A stretch of DNA of 64,000 bases from Volvox africanus (lineage: Eukaryota; Chlorophyta; Chlorophyceae; Chlamydomonadales; Volvocaceae): positions 1 to 64,000 of the forward strand of contig BSDZ01000020.1 of assembly GCA_030268105.1 (NCBI GenBank), in the 5' to 3' direction. A model generated the notes under the pieces. The model made no database searches and was not told the DNA's origin. It saw only the letters and a list, made by a program, of their open reading frames with translations. Of the stretch, positions 25,001 to 33,474 are shown in pieces. The translations under genes were made by a program, and so were the position numbers. The stretch's first letter is position 1; each line of letters begins with the position of its first letter.

Positions 25001-28000
25001 TGGCTACGGACGGAGGGTGCAGCTACGCAAATCGTCGTTCCGAACGACGACGCGCTACACTACGACATCCTTGCGCGGTTCCACGAGGACCTGTTAGCAG
25101 GACACCCTGGTAGCAAGCGATTGATCGACTTGGTGCAACGTTCCTTTTGGTGGCCCCGTTTGGCTAAGGATGCGGCGAACTTCGTCCAGACATGCAGTCT
25201 GTGCCAGCGCAATAAGGCTTTGTCCGGTAAGGGCCAGGGGTTGTTGCAACCGTTGCCTGTCCCGGATGCGCCTTGGGAAAAAGTTTCCATGGACTTCGTA
25301 GTCGCGCTGCCCAAAACTGAGGGGGGATACGATGCGGTGTTCGTAATGGTCGATCGTCTGACTAAGATGGTTCACCTAGCACCATGCACATCATCCTGCA
25401 CAGCTGAGCAAACCGCACGTTTGTTTTTCGACAATGTGGTTCAGTTACACGGGGTTCCCAAAAATGTGATTTCGGACCGCGGTGGGCAGTTCACGTCTAA
25501 GTTTTGGGAAGCGCTCTGCAAACTAGTTGGCATGCGCGTCAACCTGAGCACAGCGTACCACCCGCAGACTGATGGTCAAACCGAACGCACAAACCGCACG
25601 TTGGGTGATATGTTGCGCAATTATGCTGGTCGCACACCACTCGCTTGGGATACGTATTTGACTGCGGCAGAATTCACGCTTAACAACACTGTTAACCGCT
25701 CTACAGGCAAAAGTCCGTTCTTTCTTAACTACGGGTTTCATCCCGCGCTACCCGTGTGGCGTGAGTTGGAAGTGAACGTGCCTGCTGCTAAACTTTTTGC
25801 CAAGTCTTTTATGTCCCGAATCACAGACGCGAAGTCGTGTTTGGACGCAGCGCAGCAACGAACGACGGAATACTACAACAAATCCAAGCAGGATGTGACG
25901 TTTTCGGAAGGGCAACTCGTGTTGCTAAGTACCAAGAACTTGCGTTCCTTGGCCGACGGATCCCGAAAACTCTTACCCCGCTGGATTGGTCCGTATCCTG
26001 TCGTGCGCATGGTTGGGAATGTGGCTGTGGAGCTTGCATTGCCCGCTGATATGACCATTCACCCCACGTTTCACGTATCGCTTGTCCGTCCATATCGTGG
26101 TACGGAACCCGTCCCTGAGCCTGCTATCGCTCCCACAGCGATCGAACCAGTTCCCGAGACCTGGATCGCTGGTAAACAGAAGTTTTACGATGTGGAGCGG
26201 GTGTTAGATTATCGCGCGCGTCGTGTGGGCCGACACCGACGTAAGCGGACAGTACACGAGTACTTGGTCAAGTGGACAGGGTATACCGACGAGCACAACT
26301 CATGGGAACCGGCACGCAACTTCTCACAGGACATGAAGCCCCTGCTCGAAGAAGCCCGCAAACGTGCCATGCAAGCCCAATGACCCCTGCAGTCGATGCT
26401 GTATGTTGCAGCGAGGACGCTGCATACGGGAGGGGGGATAATTGTTGTGCTACGGTTCGTTTCCCGCCGATGCGTAGGTCGATGCGACCCTACAAGGCGA
26501 AGTGTTATTGTGATGAACACATTGCATATGAATGAATCTGCATGATATAAATGTATTCGTGTACATTTATATATGCATTTGGCAGGTTGTCATCCATCAC
26601 GACATCGCATCATGGCAAATCCGCCTAGCATGCATGAAAGCCCGAAGCATTGAAGTGCGCATTATGCTCGTGCTACGAAACAATAGGTAATATTATCTGA
26701 TATAATATTACTTCATTAAAGCACACATTGAGAGCGCCACACTCGTCGTGATACATGCCCTGCAACCGGATATCGTTATCCGGACCCTTGCATCATGCGA
26801 ATGCCGGAAAGGCTTATACGTTGTTATACGTAGACATCGCCTTTACGCAGTAGGGTTGTCACATCTAGGATTGGCCTCCTGATGTGAATCGTACGGCATT
26901 GCGATGCTGCGAGTATAACAGATGCGAGGACGGCTAAGCAAGATAAGACATTCGATACCGGAGAACACTCGTGTGTTCTATATTACTATTGCTATACGCT
27001 ATTCTACTTAGCCCGAGCTAAGCCTGAACTTCGCTAATCACCGCCGCCACGTGATGATTGCTTGCTTCCGGCGCTGACGGCGATTTCGTCCATTGCATCG
27101 TTCCGACCTGTAAGACTGTAAGTTATATCTCTCTTCGTCTTGAAGTCTTCCGCTGTCTCTGTTTGCTCTCGCTTGCCTTGCTGTACTTGCAAGTGCTCGC
27201 GCATCGGTGTCGAAAGTCTCCAGACGTGCAGATACTTATGAGCAAACGTGAACGAGAGGTACAACATGCAGCAAATTAAAAGAATAGAACGAAACATAAA
27301 ATTACAACTCACTAAAACGGGAAGACAGGATGAATATTCATTAATGGGCTGTACCTTTTTCGCTGCCGCCTTGCTTGAGTTCGTAGCATTCCTGCTGGAG
27401 TTCCTTGCCTTAGAGGGCTGTGGACTCTTTGCCTACATGAAAAGGAAGTATGTTTGAGGAAAAAAGGAACAATTACATAAAAGACAAAAAGGAGAAAACA
27501 GGTTAAAGGACATTAATGACCTGTACATCCCTGTACATGCAATCCATAATGTACATCACCCATCCTGCAATAACCTTGCTAAGCGCGCCTGGAAATTTGC
27601 ACACCCCATCAACCACTCTCTTTACCACTATTATTTGGACTAACCTGTCGGCGTGGAGCGGCCTGGATCTCCTCCTTCTGATGTATGCGAGCTGCATTGG
27701 TAGCCAGCACCATCATCAATGCATCTTCACCATGTGCGGGCTACTTTTGGCGTTTGCTAGTGCGCCCATCCTGAGTTCCTGGCGGCTCGTCATTTCGGCC
27801 GCTTTTCTGCGGTTTGGTAGCAATTAAGCATTTTGTAAACAAGGAAATAAAGGCATGAAAACATTGCTATTGTTGTACTAGCTAAAATGAAAAACAAAGG
27901 TTATGCATGAACTGCGATGTACTTTCTGCAAACATACTAAGAAGTACGTACTATTATGGTACCGAAGCAGCAGCAATAATTAAAGTGAACACATGCATAA

Positions 28001-29180
28001 TCGCATCTTACCGTAGTGCCTTTTGGCAACTCCAGTCCACCAAGGCCTGGTGTATGCTGAGCTGTTCCACCAGCTCCAACCGGCACTGGAGTGGCTGGTA
28101 CGGCAAAGGATGTCTTACTGCTTTCAATCTGCTTCCGCTGCACAAGTGCATTAATAAGCTCCTGTTGCCGATCTGTCACATTCAAATCCTCCATCACAAT
28201 GCGGCACTCACTGGGACCCGCATCTGGGTTATCTGGCTGAGCGTACTTGAAGCTCCTCCAGGCTGCCCAAGACTCCTTGTTCCACAGCTTCTTCCATGGC
28301 TTCTTCTCAAACTCATCTACATAAGAATAATGTGAAGACGAACATCAACGCCAGATGCCATGATACACATCATTGTCGAAAGTTTTCGTAATCCCGTACA
28401 TAGCGTAAGAGGCATGGCATGTCCTTTGTCGTAAAACAAATCTTTGGCCCGCGTTTACCCCATATTCCATTTTTCAAAATACATTGAAAGGATTTTTTTA
28501 TCAAACAACCTGATCAAAATATGTTGTAAAAAAGTATATGGATGACAAGTAGCAGTACGAGCTCACAAACCTGGCTTGCAGGCAAGTTCCTCCTTTTGGG
28601 TGGCCTTCACCTTTTCGTACCTTGCATGTTGGGCATTGTAATCCGTTGCGTATCTACAAAGTACATGGGATGCACCGAATAAAACTGCTTCCTTTTTATA
28701 CTGTGCATGCTTCATTCTATTGTTGTCTGTCCCCACTGAAAGTAAGCTAATGATATGGATGGCATGTATGATGACCACAAACAAGATAATCACTAGAAGC
28801 ATAACAGTAGGAAAATAAACATGTACGTACTTTTGCCATTTCTTCTTGAAGCAGTCGACCGTAACTCTTGGCTGTAAGTCAGCCACTTGTGCAAAGCCAG
28901 CAGCAAAGCACTTATCCCAAACGGGCTGCAGATGCGGCACACGTTGAATATCCTTCGCAATGAGGACCCGTGGATTCTTCAGGCTGCTGTCGAGGTTGTA
29001 CGGCACGTTGTCGCGGACGGCTTTGTTGATGGCGGCCTGCTGATATGACCTGTTCCACTTTGATGGCTCACCACGATCATGATCCTTTCGTATACTGATT
29101 CTGCTTACTTCAGGGGATACCAATTCAACAGATGGCTGTTTTAGGGATACATGGATAGTTTCTTCTGAGCCTGGTTCCAA
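19048..29180 (-). CDS. Transposon-encoded protein, putative DNA-binding (TNPA-like role), split by a retrotransposon
   Basis: The minus-strand exons read in order as follows. One near 29060-28835 contains [20 protein letters not shown] and [14 protein letters not shown]. One near 28660-28563 contains [19 protein letters not shown]. One near 28320-28010 contains [16 protein letters not shown] and [21 protein letters not shown] Lys/Ser-rich one lies near 27435-27345. Beyond the gypsy insertion are exons near 19695-19610, 19529-19450 and 19370-19290, all basic, and an acidic tail [14 protein letters not shown] ending in TAG at 19048. Donors GTACGT, GTAAGA, GTACAT, GTAAAT and GTAACA follow these exons. 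The FKKKWQKY pattern recalls trihelix/Myb-like DNA-binding proteins. The location between TAACGC arrays suggests it binds them. The start codon is not resolved and the function is inferred. Confidence 0.55.
19793..20619 (+). repeat. 5' LTR of the chromovirus
   Basis: It begins TGTTGTGCTATGG and ends GAGGTACAACA. It differs from the 3' LTR by only a few substitutions and a 3-base length difference, so the insertion is recent. Confidence 0.95.
20620..20640 (+). other. Probable tRNA primer-binding site
   Basis: TTTGGTATCGAGACAGG begins two bases after the 5' LTR. TGGTATC is the start of many primer-binding sites complementary to initiator Met tRNA (TGGTATCAGAGC), but the match weakens after seven bases. 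Confidence 0.45.
21086..22321 (+). pseudogene. Chromovirus gag with an in-frame TGA
   Basis: The ATG at 21086 opens a 308-codon frame with the retrotransposon gag core ([16 protein letters not shown], then [10 protein letters not shown] and [17 protein letters not shown]). A TGA at 22010-22012 interrupts it. The same frame then stays open, through a basic Arg/Gly/Ser-rich stretch, to a TAG at 22319-22321. This second part carries a zinc knuckle, [13 protein letters not shown], spaced C-X2-C-X3-H-X4-C, one residue shorter than the usual nucleocapsid knuckle. An upstream in-frame ATG at 20687 begins a 31-codon stretch that ends at TAA; it may be a spliced leader exon, but that is weak. Gag packages element RNA in the cytoplasm. 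Confidence 0.85.
22322..23356 (+). CDS. Chromovirus protease region
   Basis: This open frame follows the gag TAG directly in the same phase and ends at a TGA (23354-23356). [20 protein letters not shown] holds the DTGA active site of retropepsin-type aspartic proteases, and [11 protein letters not shown] is the flap-distal ILG-like motif. There is no ATG near its beginning, so it is presumably made as part of a Gag-Pol polyprotein by stop-codon readthrough, or is unusable in this copy. Confidence 0.85.
   Translation, partial: GLARVPAEGAPPGISELTRGRWSSLRPAVKALLPCVLGHIERVIARRITLDGRTGLLCFDPFCNLFTPRRPLSSIDLSNHVVLFIPSSLREMSEQLAIYRRCRRQYPGTAACVLLPAFCRRKAEASLRGMRHVHRFKPGTVLFNGVDREGMLAPWPSTSYSVDVWYEAPDGGAVGYGPALSALTLSAGQSLVDNRVPVVQIGLNGRTLKALVDTGASDDFISVAEVNALGLSPESSDCPQVTLADGGKHPIVGRITLSLSIGPLRVVTQPYVLQGLAETAPYIIGSSTLRQYRACIDMETATLHMCKGTLSIKVPFLSFEHVTPKEGETEAVPMVNFAVTAMAA
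23357..26383 (+). CDS. Chromovirus reverse transcriptase, RNase H, integrase and chromodomain
   Basis: About 995 codons are open after the TGA at 23354, in the same phase as gag and protease. Reverse transcriptase shows [20 protein letters not shown], then [16 protein letters not shown] and the catalytic [12 protein letters not shown] near residue 220. RNase H follows with [32 protein letters not shown] and KTDHKPL. Integrase has the HHCC zinc finger (AGHPGSKRL and CSLCQRNK) and a DDE core ([35 protein letters not shown]). Near residues 925-975, [20 protein letters not shown] is a chromodomain, which in chromoviruses targets integration to modified chromatin. All catalytic residues I can check are present, so this part looks recently functional. 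Confidence 0.95.
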   Translation: MKPELVGRKEAVRLLRKGAHRLLLRPRVSCCVTTAQISVDPEVEALLSQYEDVFKDIPGLPPMRPVDHTIPLMPGAQPTAWPMYRLSPLELDEVKHQVTDLLAKGMIRPSTSPYSAPILFVGKKDGTLRMCIDYRGLNANTVKNRYPLPRVDDLLDKLKGSAYFSSIDLQQGYNQIRIAASDIPKTASRTPFGHFEYTVLSFGLTNAPATFQAVMDRMFRPFIDRFVVCYLDDILVYSKTREEHLEHLRLVLDVMRREQLFAKRAKCFWAQPQVEYLGHIVSATGVKMDPRKVAVVRDWPAPQNLTELRKFLGLTNYFRKFIEKYSIIAAPLTNLTRKGVFVSLESWTSQCQRAFEELKRIVAEDVTLAFPDYSLPFRVEVVSDASIFGSGAVLLQEGRPIAFTSMKFSGAEIRYTTGEQELLAVLHALKEWRCYLEGRPFTLKTDHKPLTFLQSVPTLNRRQARWMEYLARFNCTWEYISGKLNIADALSRHPSLHAAILAAPVVRPCSEEVLIATDLAERLKVAYNADAWFADPANVENLRKQNGLWLRTEGAATQIVVPNDDALHYDILARFHEDLLAGHPGSKRLIDLVQRSFWWPRLAKDAANFVQTCSLCQRNKALSGKGQGLLQPLPVPDAPWEKVSMDFVVALPKTEGGYDAVFVMVDRLTKMVHLAPCTSSCTAEQTARLFFDNVVQLHGVPKNVISDRGGQFTSKFWEALCKLVGMRVNLSTAYHPQTDGQTERTNRTLGDMLRNYAGRTPLAWDTYLTAAEFTLNNTVNRSTGKSPFFLNYGFHPALPVWRELEVNVPAAKLFAKSFMSRITDAKSCLDAAQQRTTEYYNKSKQDVTFSEGQLVLLSTKNLRSLADGSRKLLPRWIGPYPVVRMVGNVAVELALPADMTIHPTFHVSLVRPYRGTEPVPEPAIAPTAIEPVPETWIAGKQKFYDVERVLDYRARRVGRHRRKRTVHEYLVKWTGYTDEHNSWEPARNFSQDMKPLLEEARKRAMQAQ
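26427..26442 (+). other. Polypurine tract
   Basis: The purine run GGGAGGGGGGATAA lies directly before the 3' LTR, where plus-strand DNA synthesis is primed in LTR retrotransposons. Confidence 0.85.
26443..27266 (+). repeat. 3' LTR of the chromovirus
   Basis: Starts TGTTGTGCTACGG and ends GAGGTACAACA. It is nearly identical to the 5' LTR, with isolated substitutions and a small deletion. Confidence 0.95.
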
Positions 29181-29189
29181 GCCTTCCCC

Positions 29190-29880
29190 TTAAAATGTGC
29201 GTGACGTTTTTTTATGCGATGACAAAATAATAACCGTGCTGAAAATTGTGGCGTGAATCCGTTGAAGTATTCATTCCCGTGCAGCGATTGAACTAATCTG
29301 CCTTGCAATATGTCTGGATTTGGGAAGCATTGGGGTCATAGAGTACGTCTCACACATGGTCAATTTTCATGGTCAATTTTCACACCTACGCAAAGCTGCT
29401 ATGGTGCTTGCCGGAAAAGGCTATATAATTTTGGGGGCCTGCTCGATGTGTAACTGTGGCTCTTGGTGACTTTGTTTGGGTCTCCATCTGGCAACATTGT
29501 TGCCTGGCTACTGTGTAAGGTTTGCTGTTGCCAACTTTCCGCGATCCTTACCCACGCTTGCTAACTCTGGCAGCTTGCTGCTTAATAATTAGAAACCCTT
29601 CCATCATTAGAAAGGTAGCCATGAACAGCCATGTGTGGCACTTCAGAGTTTTATGTTAAAAAGTAAGCCACATTTACAGGTTCTAAATCCATATAATGGT
29701 AGCGATTTAGCGATGTTAACAAGCGTTCACCAGAGCAATCTCTTGTACAACGACTAGTATTCATAGCGCTATCCTAAATTGAAATTAACTTTGAAGATAT
29801 TTTATGCACAAAGTCTCCAATGCTACTGCACAATAAGAGCAAGTAAGCAAACTAAATAAATCCGGCGAACCCGTGCTCCG
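29190..29880. other. Transposon interior upstream of its gene, no gene recognised
   Basis: AT-rich sequence between the likely 5' end of the transposon gene and the right subterminal array. The promoter of the minus-strand gene would lie here, but I cannot point to a site. Confidence 0.45.
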
Positions 29881-29899
29881 AACTTTATTATGCGCTATC

Positions 29900-30306
29900 T
29901 ACATAAACTTTGCGTAAACTGCGTTACAGTGCGTTACGTGCGTATGGTAACGCAATGTACGCAAGATATACGCAAGCTGTTTGCGTACAGTTAACGCGTG
30001 CGTTAGGTTTGCGATCGCGTGCGTTAGGTTTGCGTTAGGCTCGCGTTAGAACATACGCAAGCCCCCGATTTTCGAGCACCACGAAACGTAATAAAAATTA
30101 CAGGGAACTTTTATAATCATTATAAATATTTTTTTCATTTAAACGAACTTGAAAACGACGCACTATAACAGACGTTCTGTCCAGTTTTCTATTTCTTTGC
30201 GTTAGGCTCGCGTTAGGCTAACGCAACCGCTAACGCACAAAACGCACACATATGCGCCCTAACGCAGCCTAACGCGAGCCTAACGCACGAATCTGTTGTT
30301 ATAGTG
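29900..30306. repeat. Right subterminal and terminal repeat array, TAACGC motif
   Basis: By eye, about fourteen copies of TAACGC/GCGTTA occur in both orientations, ending in the inverted terminal repeat that reads TTGTTATAGTG on the plus strand. Confidence 0.85.
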
Positions 30307-30342
30307 ATATCGATCTGCAACCTGGGATGGACATGGACATCC

Positions 30343-30377
30343 GTTAGGTATGATAAGGCGGCCTTATCATACCTAAC
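30343..30377. repeat. Perfect 17-bp palindrome next to the transposon end
   Basis: GTTAGGTATGATAAGGC and its exact reverse complement are separated by a single G, 36 bp outside the transposon's right end. Such a structure would fold into a tight hairpin. Confidence 0.95.
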
Positions 30378-30599
30378 AGATCGTGCTCAGCATCACATTC
30401 TTCCTTATCAGGTTGTTGGAAAACTTGGTATTGTCGCGCCACGCCCAGTCCACGACTCTGGAGCTGACATGGCCGCTTCTAACAATGCAGTTAGTGCAGC
30501 CAGTTTTCTGTTCTTGCCACGCTGATGCGGTCTTGTATCTAACAACCTCGTTTGCCTTCCTGGTACTCGATGAAGCGTTAGAGAGTCATTAGCAGCAAG

Positions 30600-31160
30600 A
30601 TCCAAGCCATGGAGAGGACCGGCTCGACCTTGCCTTGGCTGGAGGCATGCCAGCAATTCTCTTCTGCCGGTAGGTTCATCTGACTGCCGGTAGACTCGGC
30701 TGTCTCTGGCTGCCGGAATTATTCTATGATGATTTTTCATGCAGGGGCCGTGGATGGTGCCAAGTACCTGACCTCGTGTTTAAGTAAGCAGCTAAAGGAC
30801 ATCTGGGGCCTTTCCCAAAGCCAGCTTGAGCTCTGCCAGGTAACGTTTTATTACAACTTCGCCTAGGTACTGCTACTGGCTGCACTGCCCAGTGCTGCTT
30901 GCATCAAACATATTCGTCGTGATACAGGTGACTGTTCGGCGGATATGCTACCTGTACTATGCTCCGTACGAGACAGTTGTATACGTGCATGGCGGCCGTC
31001 TCGCTGGGACCCTGTTTGGGAACCGTACCGAGGCGGCTGTTTGTGACGTGTCGGTTCGGAGCGACGAAGATGGTGTTTGGTACGGGGGGGTAAGCACGCA
31101 CCTGTTGTCGGGATTCTACTGTCTTGCTGTGTGTGGGAGGGGGTTCCCGGCACTGACATA
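30600..31160 (+). CDS. Possible exons of an unrecognised gene
   Basis: Two plus-strand stretches look coding. One (about 30606-30839) carries MERTGSTLPWLEACQQF, then VDGAKYLTSCLSKQLKD and IWGLSQSQLELCQ, followed by a GTAACG donor. The second (about 30928-31158) carries ICYLYYAPYETVVYVHGGRL. I recognise no family. A small gene, a fragment or chance are all possible. Confidence 0.3.
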
Positions 31161-31164
31161 AATG

Positions 31165-33470
31165 AATTTGGCTTGGAACACAGGTACAGCTTCTGCTCAG
31201 CAAAACACACACACAGGACTTTCATGTAACTGTGAAAAAATCGTATAAAAAGCGGGAGGTTCATGCCAGGGAAATAGTATTGACCTAGCTGCACAAGCTA
31301 CGAGGTAGTATCCATTCTATCCCGATCAATCCATCAATATATTCCTTGGGGCAAGGCCAGGAAATTGTGTGGCTGATAAAGAAGTACAATTTTCCTGCTC
31401 CCATGCATCCACTCTGATAGTAAGTGGGTGGGGGTGGCTGATACATTTGCTGAAGCCTAAACAATCATCAATTTATTATTCCCACACAAATCCGGTTGGG
31501 ACATGATGGGGAAACTGCCATGCCACAGCACATTGATTTTCCTGCCCACACAACAACTTAAGCACGATTTGGTATAAACAGAGGCCGGACATTCGTTTTG
31601 CCAAGATGAAAATTCCACCAAGGGCGAAATATTCAAATGACCAAGTAATGAAATAGAAAGCAAGGGAGCGTGATTAATGCACGTTATGAAAGGGGCAGCA
31701 ATCAGGACAGTGATGAAGGGGGGATCGTCTCGCTCCCACAATAGGGCATCTCTTTCTGTCCTAAAAAGTTATAAAAAGTAAAAAGTAGGTGGCGGCAAGA
31801 TGCGACATTGAGGAGGAGTCGGACGCCACACCAAGGCGGCGGAGACCGATGGGGTTGAGCTTGCTGATGCTCTTGCCGCAACGGCTGTTGGTCGGGCTGT
31901 GTTTGCTCTCCCCTCTCCCCTCTCCCCTCTTCTGAGGTGACGCTTATTAAACCCACGGATGGAAACAACACGACCGAATGTTGAGTGAGAGCGTCCGAAG
32001 CGTCTCCAGAGGGGAGGGCAGTGGTCTGCCCTGTTTCGCGAGTTCTGCATCTGCCTTCATTACGGGGTGGGAGCGCTTTTGAGTACCATCATTTCCGGTA
32101 CCGATACTGTCACTATGTCTTCGGTATGTTCCTGTGATTGCGACTCCCGCCTCTTCGGCGCACCGCCGGTCTTCCCTGGCAGAAAAATATGTAACACGGT
32201 ACTTGAGCATTGTCAGCGGGGTTGCAATTCGATTGGGTGCGGAGGGTGCAGTGAAGGGAGGGTGCAGTGAAACCCAACAGGCCGTGGGAGGACGTACACA
32301 TGGCGGTACGCGGTTGAGGGTTACAGGATGAACCGAATTTTGAATACGTCCACGGCGGCTGCGGCAGCGGCAGTGGCACGCAATACCTCATTCGAATCCA
32401 TGCATGATATGTAAATATACATACGATGATCTTCAGACGATTATTGCATGCCACCGACAGCAAGCGCCCGTAAGCACCGCACTTGTCTTATCGGCAACAA
32501 GAAGCAATTAAGTGTTGGAATTCTCTCACAAATTTTGGTGAGTCGGTCATAAATCAAAATAGGTGTATTTGTGCTGCGTGTATCCTTTGGGTGTCGTTCA
32601 TAATAGCTGTGTCGCAGCTAGCCCCTTGTCAATGATGTGTTTTTATGCGGAGGTTGTCATTTGCAAAATCCCAGACGGCGGGTTGGCAGTTCGACGCAGC
32701 GACGATGCCGAGTGCCCCATGACGACGTATGTATTGAGGAATGTTTCCTCATGCGCGTCTGTCCGACCCCATCGGCCGACCTCATTGGCGTGCTGCCGCG
32801 CCTCATCACAAACCGCTGGGACCCGCGCACCTGCCTCCTTCCGCCAACCAGTGTGGATTGTATTCAAAGAACGCATGAAAGAACAGAACGGGTGATCTCC
32901 ATATTTGATGTTCGCACGAGTCAGTACGACATATTGCGATATGCTGGGCGACCAGAAATAACAACACTGCACACGACTCCAGGCGCTTTCAGGCCCAGAC
33001 GTTAGCCCCGGACAGCAAGGGCTCCTGACCCAGAGCATCAGCCGGTGACAGCCCCAACCCCGCTGACAAGACCCCCTGTGAGGACTTCCCCGCTACGGAC
33101 GCCCGCATCACATGTCAAAACAGCCCTCCCCCCCCATCTCAGCAGCAGTGGTAGTAGCGGTATTAGCAGAGACCGCTGCTGTCCGTAACTGCGCCACACC
33201 AGCGGCCAGACCCTGGGAAGGTGGGAAACACGAAGGGTTTGGAAACGGGAACGGGAACGGGCAGGTCGCCGGTGTCACCGGTGTGCTTTCGAAGGGAGTG
33301 TGGGAGCGGCCCGGGCTCGGGTCGCCCCTCTCCCCCGACAGATCTGAACGCAGCTGGCGGTGTGTTCAATCGCAACATCCGTCAGTAACGCCATAAACGA
33401 CATCGAAGTGCCTCACTAAGTTCTGTGATCACCCATTCGGACGAGGCATACTCTCCATTCCTCCCCCCCA
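31165..33470. other. No gene recognised
   Basis: Several overlapping open frames near 31700-32060 (minus) and 32560-33000 (plus) lack recognisable domains. CCCTCTC tandem repeats occur at about 31908-31935. A GGAAACGGGAAC-type repeat lies near 33240-33260. Confidence 0.5.
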
Positions 33471-33474
33471 TCTT

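Larger units (their letters stand above)
19793..27266 (+). mobile_element. Full-length Ty3/gypsy chromovirus
   Basis: The element has LTRs of 827 and 824 bp with TGTTGT...ACAACA ends, then gag, protease, reverse transcriptase, RNase H, integrase and a C-terminal chromodomain, all on the plus strand and all in one reading frame. The flanks CGCAG (19788-19792) and TGCAG (27267-27271) look like a 5-bp target duplication with one change. It sits in an intron of the transposon gene at 19048-29180, so it inserted after the host transposon. Three in-frame stops interrupt the frame. Confidence 0.95.
17992..30306. mobile_element. CACTA-type (EnSpm-like) DNA transposon, 12.3 kb, carrying a nested retrotransposon
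   Basis: The left end starts CACTATAACAA and continues to ATTCGTGCGTTAG. The right end, reverse-complemented, starts with the same CACTATAACAA and ATTCGTGCGTTAG, so the inverted repeats match over about 49 bp with few differences. Both ends carry dense direct and inverted TAACGC motifs, as expected for CACTA subterminal repeats bound by a TNPA-like protein. A spliced minus-strand gene occupies the interior. Removing the 7.5-kb gypsy insertion leaves about 4.8 kb. I find no TNPD-like transposase, so the element looks non-autonomous. No matching 3-bp target duplication is visible (TAC on the left, ATA on the right), which leaves the superfamily call less than certain. Confidence 0.75.

Noticed and set aside
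23954..25741. Minus-strand frames inside the retrotransposon pol region
   Set aside because: They are shadows of the pol frame, with no domain and no start context.
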